NCBI GenBank assembly: GCA_032173965.1
Contig: CM063283.1
Span: 86,510,243 to 86,574,242, forward strand
Length of the DNA: 64,000 nucleotides
DNA from: Sitta carolinensis
Lineage: Eukaryota > Chordata > Aves > Passeriformes > Sittidae
Reading direction: 5' to 3'
This document shows, one piece after another, positions 13,701-25,369 of this stretch (its first letter is position 1; each line of letters opens with the position of its first letter). A program made the position numbers and the translations under genes. The notes under the pieces were generated by a model. That model was not told the DNA's origin. It saw nothing but the letters and a program-made list of their open reading frames with translations, and searched no databases.

Positions 13701-14966
13701 AAATCTACTTGAATCCAACCTATGACAAAGATGCTGGAATATATGTTTGTGATTACACTCTGTCTGACAACATTACCAAGTGGACAGTGAGAACAGCAGT
13801 AACAGTAGAAGTCACTGGTGAGTAATACAACAGAATAAACTGCCTGAAGTAAAGTATTTTTTCTTTATTATGTTTATTCCTGTCTTTTGTTCAGGCTTTT
13901 TTTCTTAAAAACACATAAACTGAATTAGCTACAGGATCATTAAAATCCTCTTCCAAGTTTTCTGAGGACATCTTGAGACACTAACTAGAACATCCAATAG
14001 TAATAGCAGTAGGCTCTGTAGGAAAGTATAAATCTATTCTATATCCTAAAGTGTATGGATGCAGTGCAGCTGTTTCTGTATGAAAACAGCAGAGGACTAT
14101 TCCTCAGCATCCTGGTGGAAGGTAGGTCACGCTATGAAAGGGGGCACAGGATTTAGGGAACAAAAGAAATGTGTCAAGTGATGCAACATGGTGCTATGGT
14201 CTATTGAAGAAACACTCATTTGAAATTCCATGGTCTAATGAGGATAACACTTCTCTGAAACAGGTGATCCTTTTCCCCCCAGGTATTTTAAGCATTTGCT
14301 TCTAAGAATTCAAGGGGAAAATGTATCCATCCCATCAGGACAGGAAACCACATCTTACCAATCTGTGAGAGCTGTGTGGTGGCTGAAAATATCTCTTTCT
14401 CTTTCACCCTTCCTCTGGCTTTATTCCCACAATATTCTCTAGGCAGGCTTGGACTAGCTCTGCTTTTATTCTGATCAGACTGTATTTGAGTTGACACATT
14501 GTCCTTCTCAGTTCTTTTCCCTCACTTCCTAGTGCAGTTACAAAAACACTTAAAAGGTGCCATATGCATCTATACTACCCCAGAACCTTGCAGACTGAGT
14601 TGTAACCTTGCAGTTACAACTTCCACGTGAGGGGTAGAGAAGGGGCAGGCACCAATCTCTTCTCTGTGGTGATTCTGGTGACTGGACCCGAGGGACTGGC
14701 CCAAAGTTGTGTCAGGGTAGGTTTAGGTTGGATATTAGAAAAAAGTTCTTCACTAGAAGGTGGTTGGGCACTGGGACAGCTCCCCAGGGAAGTGGTCATG
14801 ACATCAAGCCTGACAGAGTTCAAGAAGTGTTTGAGCTGTGCTCTCAGGCACATGGTGTGACTCTTGGGGTTGGTCCTGTGCAGGACCAGGTGTTGGACTC
14901 AATCCTGTGGGTCTCTTCCAACTCAGCTTGTTCTGTGATTCTGTGATATATTTCTTTGCTGTCGCT

Positions 14967-14997
<31 letters not shown>

Positions 14998-17900
14998 GGT
15001 GTTATGTGGCACCATTTCCTGCAGTATGGGACTTTCCTAGAATATCGAAGCTGTGGGTTTTATTGTACAACCCATGGGTGTCCTTATCTGTGCCCTTTGG
15101 CAGCCTGAGTTTTGAAAACAGCCTGGCTATTTTGGTACAAGTATCTGCGCTTGTGAGTGGGGTGTGCATGTGCTCTGTTTGTGCTCACTGGGCATGAAAA
15201 GAGGTTTGACAAAGACCTGGTATGAGGGCTGCACCCTTCAGAGGGTTTTGCAAGGGGGGATTCCTAATTTTTTAATCCTAAATAACTTAAAGTGCAGACT
15301 AACTCCTCAGCTCAGTAAGAGGACAATGCCTCAGAGTAAATGAGGTAGCAGGTGTTTGAGTAGCTACGCAAGTTTTGTTGTCATTCTCTTGGACTTATGT
15401 ATCTAAATTCCATGTAAAACTTGAAAAATTAAATTTTAAGCTATTTGATTTGGTCTTCTGTGCTGACAATAATTTTATACTTAATGATATTCTTGTTAAT
15501 TGCAGCAAAAAACACTATTCATCCACCAAACCTTTTGTATCCCGATGGTGTTGTGATCCTTGAAGTAGAAGTTGGTAAGTTTCAATTCCACCCCTAAAAG
15601 CAAATGAAAATATTTAAATGAGGTATTGAAAAATAATGATGGATTGTAATAAAGCAAACCAGCTTTGATTTCTAGGCTATTTAGGAGAATAATATTCTTC
15701 AGGGATGGTTTTTCTGTGTTCATTTTTTCCAGGCAAGCCACTTGAATTAGAATGCCGTGTACAGTTTGGGTTTGAAACAGTTTCTTCAATGAGGGTAACA
15801 TGGAAACGAAACAACAAAGAGAATGAAAATGGGAAATTGAATCAGGAAACAAGGTGAGAACCTTCTTCCCCATCACAGCCAGTAGCATAGCTACTACCAC
15901 CACGAGCAACTGTAAAAGTCCTTCCATAACAACTTTACTTAATATATTTATTGAAAAAACTTTAAAAAGGCTCTTTTCCTTCACCTAGTAATGTATATGT
16001 CCATGAGAAAGTGACAGGCATGTGACCTTCACAAACAGAAGCACATAAAAAAAAAAAAAAAAAAATCAAGAACTCAAACTCTTCATAACCTTAGCTCTTC
16101 TTCTTAAAACTTAAGCTCATAGACATCTTCAACATGAAGGGTTCCTGGTTGCCTGTCCCTGCATCAGTTGTTTTCAAGTGTTCTTGAAAGAACAGTCTTT
16201 GTGTTGCCTTGCTAGCAATTCACACAATCTGTCTTTGGAAGCTGTCTCTGAGTGGGGGATGAATCAGATCAGCAGAACAGTGCTGTGGACATTGAAAGGA
16301 GTTGGTGTGTGTCAGACATCAGGGTGTTACAGACTAGGTCTGAGGACTCACAGCACTGAATTTCAGGACTCTGAATTTTGGGACTCCTCCCTGGTAAGAA
16401 TTAACCAGAACCTACAGAGAAGAAACAGGTTTCCTGTGACCTGGGGACAGCCCCTGTAGTCATTATGCTTCCCTTTCCTTCCTGTTTTCATTCACTTGCG
16501 CAGTGTTTAACTTGGGCAAGCAACAGAGTAGAGGCAGCACAGGCAAGTGTGCCTTTCACCACACAGCCCTGAGTCAGACTTATGGGTAAATTTTCTGTAC
16601 ACTGGGGGAAAGAAAAACCTTGCTGTCACTGCTAAAATCAAGTTCATAATAGGAGTCATAAGGGAAAAAAAAAGAATTACGATATCATGCATGCACATAC
16701 ACGCACTCACGAGGTAGACTGGAAATTGCATTTTCCTAACTTTAGAATGTTTAGATTTGGAATATTCTTGTTAACAAGTTGTTAGCTTTTTTCATGGGTA
16801 GAGTTTCTGTATATGAACAGAAATACAAACAAATGAAACATCCCCAACAGATTTTGGTTGAATCCCTGCCTATGCTCACTCCTACGTATCTAGTGGTAGC
16901 AGAGGTAGAGCCATGGGATACTGAATTTTGCAACAGCATGATATGAGATGCCTTTTGGGATGACCCAGAGATGCTTATACTTGTGGTTTCATAGGGGAAC
17001 ACTGAAACTCAGAAACCTTGTGTGTTCTGGAGTGATTGCAGACACAGATCTGTTTCTCATATCCTTCACTCAACCCTGAAGGGATTCCTCAGTTACCTCT
17101 TCATCTCCTAGACTTCTGTCCCTTATATTTATCTTCTTCTGTTTGCCTATCATGTCCTTGGACTTTTTACCCCTGTGCAAGAGTCTGAGCTGCTCAGTCT
17201 TTTGCCCAGTTAATTCTCTTGAGGTTCCTTTTTGAAGTTTCTTTTCTCTGCATTTCTGCTGGGCGAATATTTTACATCTTAGAAAATCACAAGTAATCTT
17301 ACAGAAGTAAAGGGGACTACACACTGAAAACTAGGCAAGTGGTAAATATTTTACTGGGTAGACGAATTAAGGATAAACCTTTCAGTCTTCAGGCCTATCA
17401 AAGTATTTTCTTACAATGTTAGTTAGTATTTTCTTGACATGTATAAACCAAATGGAGGTTCCAAACCAGAATATTGCATCACTATTAAAAGTTCAAGATG
17501 AATGCTAGGAAGTTGCAAGCGCCTTTATTTTTGTGTGTAAGACATTGGGAAATTGTGTGAATGAACAGCAAAGGTATCATTCAAATACCTATTTTTTTCT
17601 CTTTAGTGTTTATTCAAAAGGTTTGAAGGGACACACACTTCTTCATGTTGCAACTTTGAAAGAAGTTACTGAAAAGGACCTCAGAAGCAACTTCACATGC
17701 TTTGCTGAGAATTCTGTGGGGAATGCCACTGCTGTGATCCAGTTGAAAAGAAAGCAGAGAGGTAAAGCTATCAATTAGTGACTATTTACCCCTGAAGATG
17801 TGTTTTGATTCACTCTACTGCTGCTAATTAATTCCCCATTGACGCTGGCTTTTAGCCAGCAGCAGAAGTTTCTTGAACATGGGTGGGAAAAGTCTGATTT

Positions 17901-20900
17901 GTCAGATGTCTTTAAAGCCACAGTATTTTGAGGATTACTCAGAAGGACAGGGTTATCTGGGGTCTTACTGCACACAGGTGAGCCAATGGGAAGTTAGAGA
18001 GTAACTGGAAGGAAGAAGAGGAGAGTGTCACCTCTGAACATTAATGGGCAATCTACTAAGCTGAAACAGATAGGCTGCTGAAAGCAACAGTATTCCCTGA
18101 TTTTCCTGGGATATTTCTGTTTATTTTCCCAGTCATTAGCATGCATGTTTCTGAGAAGTTACCATAACTGATATGAATGTGGCAGCCTTTCAAGCCTTTC
18201 ATGGCCCAAACCAGAATCAGTGTGGAAATTAAAGTGTTAAACCATAGTTCACAGTGGTGGTTCATCACTGGAGTGCAACAGGAAGCTGCCAGAAGGGCAC
18301 CGTGTGCTGCTATGTCTGTTCTGATGTATCTTTTCCATCTCAGGTGATGACTATTTTCAGCATTGCTGAGTGTACCAGAGACATTTTTCTCTGTGCTTTC
18401 TGTCATAAATTGGCTTTTCATACCACAAAAGAGATGCCATGCAAAAAATATCACTGATGGTAGGCTGAAATTCTGTGTTAAGATTTGTGGCTATATGAAA
18501 TCTTGACTTCCCTAAATTTTACCAGCAGGATAAGAAAAAAGATTGTAAAATGATTTGTCCCCATTTCTGGACTGATTTTTTTTTATCTAAGTGTCAATAT
18601 TATTTTGGAAACTTGAGTTATGATAGACTCTTTTCTTTCTGCAGTGTTGTTTTTATATGTACTATGCAGTGCCATTTCTACTCTATTTGCATTTGTTTTG
18701 TGCACTGCCTTTATTTACCAACACTGGATTGAAATAGTGCTGATGTATCGAAGTTATCTAGTCCACAACAAAAGCACAGAAGGTAAGAAACCTTGTATAA
18801 TATTAATTTGCTCCAGTTTTTCTACTGCCTTTTGCCACGTGGGATAATCTGGTATGAATTACTAATTTAATTAAATTCTTTTAATGACACTGTTCTCTTT
18901 GAGCCAAGACAAAGACTATTAAACTTTGCAAGATGCTCAGTGAATGCAGAAGGAAAAAAAGTCAGATAGTGTGAAAGAAATATCTAACACCAACTGAATG
19001 TTAGTTAGACTTTTACCCTAATTAACCCATCGAAGATTAGAGTAGGAAGTTGAATTTTGGCAGCCCATTTGCAGGGAATAATTTAGCATCTCCAACATTC
19101 AAAATTGTTCTCTGATAAAGCTCAACAAAACCTTTGGACAAGAATGAAATGACCTTGCATAACAAGTTGAAGGACTCCAGCGTCTATTATATTTTTCACC
19201 TGAAGCCAAAAAGTTTCTTGAAAGAATAAACAAAAGAGAGAAATTAGATGATAAAGGGTGCCAACTGACAAATGAATGTTTTGGAAATATTCATATTTCC
19301 TTTCTAAAATCTTTGGAAATAACTTGACATTTGCACTTAAGGGATTAGCTTTTGATTTTTCAAGTCTCCTTAGTAGCATTCCCCCATCATCTCAGCTAAA
19401 ACTGGTCCCTGAAATAACAGACAGTGTAAAAATGTATCAGGAATCACTACGACTGCTTCAAAGAACTTAACATATTATTTTCTTACATGTGTTGAAAGAA
19501 TTCTTATAGTTTGTGCCTGAGAAAATTTTTATAAAAATTCTTGCATCTTGATGCAGTTGGAGATAGAGGTGTCTGAGTTTGTTTTTGTGTTTGCAAATGT
19601 ATCTCATATGTGAGTGTGAAACAGCTTTATCTAGCTACCTATAAGTACATGCACTCTCAGAAAATAAACTGCCCTTTTGGAAAACATTTTTGCAAGCACT
19701 AAAACACTCAACAAAAGCAATTTGGGAGATCACTCAAAATTTCCCCTCTCTGGTAACAAAGTGATTTAAGGACCTGTGGAAAGTCCCTTTGGAGCACACT
19801 CTGCATGTCAGTAAGACCGAGACAGACCTGCCAAGGCCTGTGCATTGAAGTTGAAGATACTGTTGGGTTCCACCTTGGCAGCCCCTGTCCCCTGCCTGTC
19901 CCTGCCTCTCATGTTCCTCATGCACAGAGCACCACCTGCATAGTGGGAGTATAGGGGGTGTGCAGACCAAACGTGCATACGCAGAGAGTTTTCTGCCCAA
20001 GGAAAATATGTTCTCACCAGCATGATTATGTCCTTCTCACTTCATGTGGATGCATATCAAGTCACCTGAGGTCTGAAGGCACTTACTCATAGATAACAAA
20101 GCAGAAGTTATGACTTGGTTTGGCTGTTTCTTCCTTTCTTTCATTTCTTCTCTCATGTCCATCTCAGCATGGAATCAGATGATTGAAGAATCCTACAAGA
20201 CTGGAAGGTAGCCGGGGCATGTGCTCAAAGCAGAGCCAACCTAGGTTGTGAAGGAACTTGTGGACAGAGAAACCATGACCCCTCTGGGGTTAATTTGTCT
20301 CCTTAGCCAATTAAGATATATCGCTTAAAACTCCTACCTTATTCCACAAGATGAAAGAAATATTGCAGGAGATTTGATACTAACATTTATAGAACACATA
20401 TGCCATCAGTTTGCTTAAGTCAGGTATTCCTCATTTCCTTCACTTTCAGCATCTTAAATATAGTACCAAAAGTTCCTCACCTTGTAATTTTCCTGTACAA
20501 TTATGTGAAAAAATGGCCTAATGGTGCTTATTTTGCATTTTTTTTTAACTTACTATTGTAATAGTAATATCATAAAGGTGTGTATTTGTTAGTGGTTGTT
20601 GTCTAATAAGATTGTAGTGACCTCTGTGGGTGAAATGAGGAATACCTGGCTTGTAGTGCAATTTATTGTCATTTAAATTCTGTTTCCAAAGGGCTCCAAT
20701 TTAGGGTGTAGATGAATTGAAGTTCAGCTAAACCAATCTAGTGACCTTCTGGCCCACCTTTAATTCCCATATTATCCCTGTGTGCCTGCTGCTGGTGATT
20801 CACTCTTTTGGGCCTAAATTGGCTTAACTTGGCAGAAAAATAATTCAGTAAAAGACAGTGTGTAGCTGGCAAAGTGAATCATCTGCATCCATTATCACAA

Positions 20901-23518
20901 GAGCTTTGGCACCAGTAAAGAATGGAATTGGAAAGCGTGTCCAGGAGCAGAGGGGAGGAGCAGAGATGCAACATGTGTTGTCTGATCACATTCTTGGCCT
21001 CCAAACATAACCTGCACACCTCTGTTTTGTTTTGATGACATACTTTCTGCTATGTGCTGGTTCTGAATTTAAGTGTTGAGCCCTAGCTCATCTGTGTTAG
21101 TTTTCTGAATTTGCTTCACGTATGGGTTGTCCTAGATCTTGTGGGAACTTGGTGACTCTAGCTTGTGTCTATTGTCCTAATCTTACATCTAGGGATAACA
21201 ACTGGGAGGTTAACTCCAAGGCATGTGGGTCAGGACACTTAGGTGTGTGTGCTGGATGTGGGTGTCTCAGCTCCCAGGCAGTGAAGATGGAGTGGATATG
21301 GTGAAATCCAGAGAGCCTCTCAGCTCACCCTGCAGCAGCACCCTGCAGTGGAACTCTGCCCTACACAGGGGAATTTCTTTCTGGTTTCTATTCATTATAT
21401 TGTCGTGTGTTACAATTCAGCTAATTGAACATAGGTGTCTGATGTAATTTGGGCTACCTGAGGATGTCCTGCCATTCCAAAATGCTTGAGTTTCCAGTAC
21501 TTCCCAGTCAAATCTGGCAGTCTTAGGATAACTTAAATGGCCTCAAATAACTAGGAAACTGGACTGGGTCCACTGTGCCTTTTGCTTTCATCGGAAATTC
21601 TTTTCTTTTATGTTCCTTCTCCCTCAAGTGTAGTTCAAAGTTTATTCAGCAGATAGATACAATTTGCTTTTGCCTTGTAGTTAAGAATGGGAATAACTCA
21701 GGACATTGGTACCAGGATGATCAAAGATAAGAAAAATTCTTTATCTAATTTTTTTTATCTGCACTGTACAAACGTTCTTTTAAGGCGACTTAAAGTTCAA
21801 TAACTGGTCAGTACTTGGTGTCTGAGCTGATATTTTGATCAGATGTAGCCTTTGCTCCTTACACAAGTCTGTTTACAAAGATATGCATATGAAAACAGCA
21901 TATTTTTTGCAAGCAACTAATATTAAAAAACATTGTTCCTTTAAGCTTTATTAAATTTTAGAAGAAGATTGGCCATTGACAAGATTTTTTTTGGAATCAG
22001 TATTTGGACGAATGAGAGAAAAGATTTGGAATCATTCCCTACCACAAGGCTTTTGCCTGGAAGGGACCAGATCTTTAAGCTAAATACCTTGCACTAAACA
22101 TCTCTAGCTTCCTTGTTTGCTTTGGTAGAATGTGTCTACAGAATTTGCAAGACAATGAGGACCAAGGGTGTCTTTGGTGACTGGATATCTGTAATCCATG
22201 GAGAGGTCATAATTTTAGCTTTGTGTTGTGCCTACTTAAACAGATATAAATGGAAACAGAGCATTAAGAAAAAAGCTGAATGCTTCAGCCAAACTTGTTA
22301 ATGTATATAAAGTAATTAATTAATTAATTATTTATTTATTTATTTTAGATGGCAAGGAATTTGATGCGTTTGTGTCCTATGCAAAACTAAACTCTTCTGA
22401 AAGTGACCCTGCTTTAATTAGTGAGGAAAAATTTGCCCTCGAGCTTCTTCCAGATGTGCTAGAAAATAAATATGGATACAAGTTATGCATTCTTGAAAGA
22501 GATATTCTTCCGGGAGGAGGTAAGGTCCGTGGGCATGGTAGAAAATCTTCAGTTTTTATAAAATTGTGTTTCACTTTCCAAAAAAGACTTAATGCACCAG
22601 AGCAACAAATTGTATAATTAGGTAGTGGAATTTGTGTTCAAATCTCATAATGTTTTGCTCTTTGTGTCTGGTCCCTGTTCCTGTCACATCCATACTTTGA
22701 AGAGAGGTCACTGTGAGCTACTAGGCTGAGACAAAGCTTCTTGTGCAAGAATTTCTTTGCAAGCAGACTCCATTTCCTGGAAAGAAGACTTCAAATATTT
22801 CAGAGGTTTCTTTCTGAGCAGCTTCAGCCAGTGCTACCTCAGTAATTAGAAAGCCCTGAGTATCTATTCCTGGGAGAGACAAAGTCCCAGACTTCCTTGA
22901 GACCCTGTTGAAATGTGTTGAGGTCTCAGCTGTGCCCTTCATGTCCTGAGCAGAAAGTTGCGTTCTTCAGTAGTACAAGAACAGCCATGGTACCCTCTGA
23001 TAGCAAACACATTCCTAGGTTTTACACGATTACTCAGCATTCCTATTCTTGACTTTCCTTAGTTCTGGGTTTTAGCTGTTGATAAAGGAACTGATAAGAT
23101 AAAAACTCCTTTGCAGAATGCGGTAACTCTCACCATTTCCTCTCCAGCATACACAGATGAAGTCGTAACAGCTATTAAACAAAGCAGACGGGTAATAATT
23201 ATTTTGAGCCCAGCCTACATCAGTGGACCAAGCATCTTTGAATTGCAGGCAGCGGTGAACTGTGCCTTGGAAGATAAGGGGATCAAACTGGTATTAATAA
23301 AGTTCCAGGATTTCCGAGAGCCAGAGACTTTGCCTCCAGTAGTGAAGAAAGCACTTAGGATTTTACCAATTGTTACCTGGAAGTCTTCTCTTTCTGCTGC
23401 CCCACACAAGAAATTCTGGAAATACATGTGTTACCATATGCCAATGAAAACTGCTAAGAGGCTGGAAAACTGCAGCCTCAAGGGCTTATCTCAAAGGTTA
23501 TTCCAACTGGTATATTGA
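10657..23518 (+). CDS. IL18RAP: Interleukin-18 receptor accessory protein (IL-18R beta chain), complete, 10 coding exons
   Basis: Signal-transducing chain of the IL-18 receptor. In known orthologues it joins the IL-18/IL18R1 complex at the leukocyte surface and recruits MyD88 through its TIR domain to activate NF-kB. Spliced length is 1,713 nt (570 aa; human about 599). Order: signal peptide about 1-20, Ig1 (24-112), Ig2 (113-230), Ig3 (about 253-344), membrane span about 345-369, TIR about 391-535. TIR boxes are intact: FDAFVSYA (box 1), ERDILPGG (box 2), KKFWKYM (box 3). The stretches [13 protein letters not shown] and [12 protein letters not shown] match IL18RAP rather than IL18R1 or IL1RL1, and [11 protein letters not shown] after the membrane span is also typical. 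All ten exons join in phase. The C-terminus is shorter than the mammalian one. The start follows the family pattern MLxLxWI; an in-frame ATG lies 18 codons upstream. Confidence 0.96.
10727..11754 (+). other. IL18RAP intron 1
   Basis: 1.0-kb intron; nothing recognised beyond the splice sites. Confidence 0.65.
11755..12022 (+). CDS. IL18RAP: IL18RAP coding exon 2 (first Ig domain)
   Basis: Flanked by 'ttttcag' and 'ag|gtaagt'. Encodes [11 protein letters not shown], the strand-B cysteine in [17 protein letters not shown] and the closing SGLYICRIR, a canonical Ig pattern. Phase 1 in, phase 2 out. One N-glycosylation sequon (NNS) is visible. Confidence 0.93.
12196..12370 (+). CDS. IL18RAP: IL18RAP coding exon 3 (Ig2, first half)
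   Basis: The acceptor is 'cactcag' after a long T-rich tract; the donor is 'aag|gtaaga'. Encodes LKIVLDVQ, a cysteine-bearing linker, [11 protein letters not shown] and NVKWYK, matching the family's second Ig domain. Phase 2 in, phase 0 out. Confidence 0.92.
12371..13642 (+). other. IL18RAP intron 3
   Basis: 1.3-kb AT-rich intron between the two halves of Ig2. No transposon or coding sequence recognised; a minus-strand open frame (13,451-13,651) overlaps the acceptor of exon 4 and is a shadow. Confidence 0.65.
13643..13817 (+). CDS. IL18RAP: IL18RAP coding exon 4 (Ig2, second half)
   Basis: Begins after 'ttcattag' and ends before 'gtgagt'. Encodes [10 protein letters not shown] and [14 protein letters not shown], followed by [12 protein letters not shown], closely matching the mammalian TYVCDYTQSD...SWTVRAVVQV block. 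One sequon (NIT). Phase 0 in, phase 1 out. Confidence 0.94.
14635..14946 (+). repeat. CR1-type LINE fragment in IL18RAP intron 4
   Basis: 'aggggcaggcaccaatctc', 'ttgtgtcagggtaggttt', 'aagttcttcactagaagg', 'ctccccagggaagtggtc', then the tail 'ttctgtgattctgtgat'. Sense-oriented. It lies in the intron between exons 4 and 5 (13,818-15,505) and is followed 25 nt later by a 26-A tract at 14,972-14,997. Confidence 0.93.
15506..15574 (+). CDS. IL18RAP: IL18RAP coding exon 5 (Ig2-Ig3 linker)
   Basis: A 69-nt exon between 'aattgcag' and 'g|gtaagt'. Encodes the interdomain linker ([10 protein letters not shown]) and the start of Ig3 (VILEVEV). Short linker exons of this kind are usual in the IL-1 receptor family. 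Phase 1 in and out. Confidence 0.9.
15733..15853 (+). CDS. IL18RAP: IL18RAP coding exon 6 (Ig3, first half)
   Basis: Acceptor 'ttttttccag', donor 'aag|gtgaga'. Encodes [15 protein letters not shown] and MRVTWKRNN, corresponding to the mammalian GKPLTISCKARFGFE block. Phase 1 in, phase 2 out. Confidence 0.93.
15854..17606 (+). other. IL18RAP intron 6
   Basis: 1.75-kb intron between the two halves of Ig3. It contains a 19-A tract at 16,047-16,065; otherwise nothing recognised. Confidence 0.65.
17607..17761 (+). CDS. IL18RAP: IL18RAP coding exon 7 (Ig3, second half)
   Basis: Acceptor 'tttctctttag', donor 'g|gtaaag'. Encodes [14 protein letters not shown], the closing cysteine in [14 protein letters not shown] and QLKRKQR just outside the membrane. 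Two sequons (NFT, NAT). If the donor is not used the frame stops at 17,776-17,778. Phase 2 in, phase 1 out. Confidence 0.94.
17762..18644 (+). other. IL18RAP intron 7
   Basis: 0.9-kb intron separating the ectodomain from the membrane exon. Its first codons read in frame to a TAG at 17,776-17,778. ATTAAA-like sequence occurs near 18,228; nothing else recognised. Confidence 0.65.
18645..18782 (+). CDS. IL18RAP: IL18RAP coding exon 8 (transmembrane segment)
   Basis: Acceptor 'ctttctgcag', donor 'g|gtaaga'. Encodes a span of about 25 hydrophobic residues ([19 protein letters not shown] and on) followed by [12 protein letters not shown], the conserved juxtamembrane motif of this family. Phase 1 in and out. 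Confidence 0.95.
18783..22348 (+). other. IL18RAP intron 8
   Basis: A 3.6-kb intron between the membrane exon and the first TIR exon. No coding sequence or recognised transposon was seen. Its 3' end (about 22,313-22,346) is a TAAT/TTTA tetranucleotide tract that forms the acceptor region. Several short open frames inside are uninformative. Confidence 0.7.
22349..22519 (+). CDS. IL18RAP: IL18RAP coding exon 9 (TIR domain, first half)
   Basis: Acceptor 'ttatttattttag', donor 'g|gtaagg'. Encodes [12 protein letters not shown] (TIR box 1), [13 protein letters not shown] and LERDILPGG (box 2, BB-loop with RD..PG). Phase 1 in and out. Confidence 0.97.
23148..23518 (+). CDS. IL18RAP: IL18RAP coding exon 10 (TIR domain, second half, stop)
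   Basis: Acceptor 'cctctccag' at 23,139-23,147; the open frame extends a few codons 5' of it, but phase and homology put the exon start at 23,148. Encodes [42 protein letters not shown], and box 3 in [15 protein letters not shown] stop at 23,516-23,518. The tail after box 3 is only about 28 residues. Confidence 0.96.
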
Positions 23519-25369
23519 TAGGAGAAATTTCGCAGGGGAATGACATCAGGCTCAGGAATGGTAACATGATTGTCAAAGGCGTTTTCTGTATCGTCTGACC
23601 ACTGTCAACTGTCACTACAGCCAGCAATAGCTTGCTCTGAAACAGTCAGAAGGACTGAAGTGTGACAGTGCACAGCAAAAGTGTGAAACTGTGCCACTGC
23701 ACACAACTGCAATTGTGAGCTATCTCTCATAAATTAATGTTTTATTACAACTTTTATTATATTTATTTTACAATTTTGCTCTGATTTTGAGACATATAAT
23801 GTTCTTTGCACTGTATTCCTTTCTGGAATGTTTTTACACTTGCTTTCTAGAAAAAAGATTTTAAAAAGGGAACCCCAGAGGAAGCTTGCAGTTTAATTTT
23901 CTGATGCAGCACAGTGGGACATATCCAAATTCCTCACATGAGTTACCTCCTCCTGTGGGAACACCAAGAAAATATCAGGAGAGACTGGCATACAGCTGGG
24001 TATGCCTCAGGGATTTAGAAAAGAAGGACCACTGTGTAGGCTTATCCCAGGCACCTCCATCCTTCCTTCAATGACGGGAAGAACTCTACTGGCTGTGGAA
24101 CACTTCACACTCAGGGACACCTGCACCTGATCATTGCTGATCCTGTCTGGAGCTGGTCGCTCAATGCCCACTGAACCTGTTGGCATTGTGGGTGAGTTGC
24201 AGCTGTAAATCAAATCCCTGATTGTCACAGCTAGTAGACTTGCAGGAACTCTTAAGTAGTTCCCTTGCATTCCTCTGGCTGCCAGCTCTCCAGAGCTCTT
24301 ACTGCTTATTCCCAAACCAACTTGCAGTCTGTGTGTGTATGTCTGTAGCGGAGTGAAATGCAATGGTCAGTATGGAGCAATATGGATAGCCTCTTCTCCG
24401 TCGTTCTGCTTGGTTCATTTGGCCTTCAAGTTAACAAATCCTTGGTTTATAATGCTAATTGAATATCTCATCTACCATATTCCTTGTTGGAAAGGGATTC
24501 CAAGGAATACTGCAGTTAACAGGATCAGCGTACTGGATAAAAGAACTCTCTTGCAAGCAGGTTGAGCATTATCTACCTAATGCTATGTCAGGTTCAAAGC
24601 TTTCTTGGGAGGACTGATGGTGCTGTGAGGCTGACAGAAGATAGTGCTTCATGTAGAACATCAAAGGCCATCCCTGACTGTACCACAGAGAATTTTGACA
24701 TTGCAGTTACACCTGTATTGGAGAATTGGTTCAGATAATTAAAATTTTGATGCAAATTTCCTACTTGTCACCACATGTTGCCTTTTGCTTTGCATTATAG
24801 ACAGTCACAATTGCACACACTGGATCCCTTCCATAGAAAGTCAAGTGGAAGATATTCTCCATCCATGAAAATATATTCAGTCTGAGAGACCAGTTGGTCT
24901 AAAGGAATCCCCTTCCAAGCATATGCAGTGTGGTTTCAGCGTCCTCAGAACTATCTGTTTTTGGGTATTGTACCTGTTCTCACCATCTCCACTATCTGCA
25001 CTGTCTTCTAACACAGTCAAATAATTGCTGAATTTGAATATTTTGAATAATTTGTCAGTAAATTAAATGCATTCATTTCTAATGTAAGCAATACAGTCTT
25101 TAGAATCTTCTAATCATCAGCACTATGTTTGCATACCCTGTTGCCCTTACACTAAACAAGGTAGTTTTTGTGGAGGAGAAAGGATGATGACTTTTTAAAA
25201 AACGATCCAAAAGAGCAGCTAAACAAGGATAATGTGTCTGCATACTCAGTGGTATGAGTAAAAAAAGAAAGCCAAATACAAGACATCTCAAAATCCAAAT
25301 TCAGGCAGGTGATGTGACTCAAATCTTCCTCTTTATGTCGATATTATTACCTGCTAAATCACATACACG
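23519..25369 (+). other. IL18RAP 3' UTR and intergenic spacer
   Basis: No gene recognised. No canonical AATAAA was noticed. ATTAAA at 25,062-25,067 is a possible poly(A) signal, but it would imply a 3' UTR of about 1.5 kb. A short AT-rich stretch (23,730-23,790) includes ATTTA-like motifs that could mark an unstable cytokine-receptor mRNA; this is only suggestive. Confidence 0.45.

Noticed and set aside
15496..15984. 162-codon minus-strand open frame
   Set aside because: It lies antisense over IL18RAP exons 5 and 6, whose plus-strand phase, splice sites and Ig motifs are clear.
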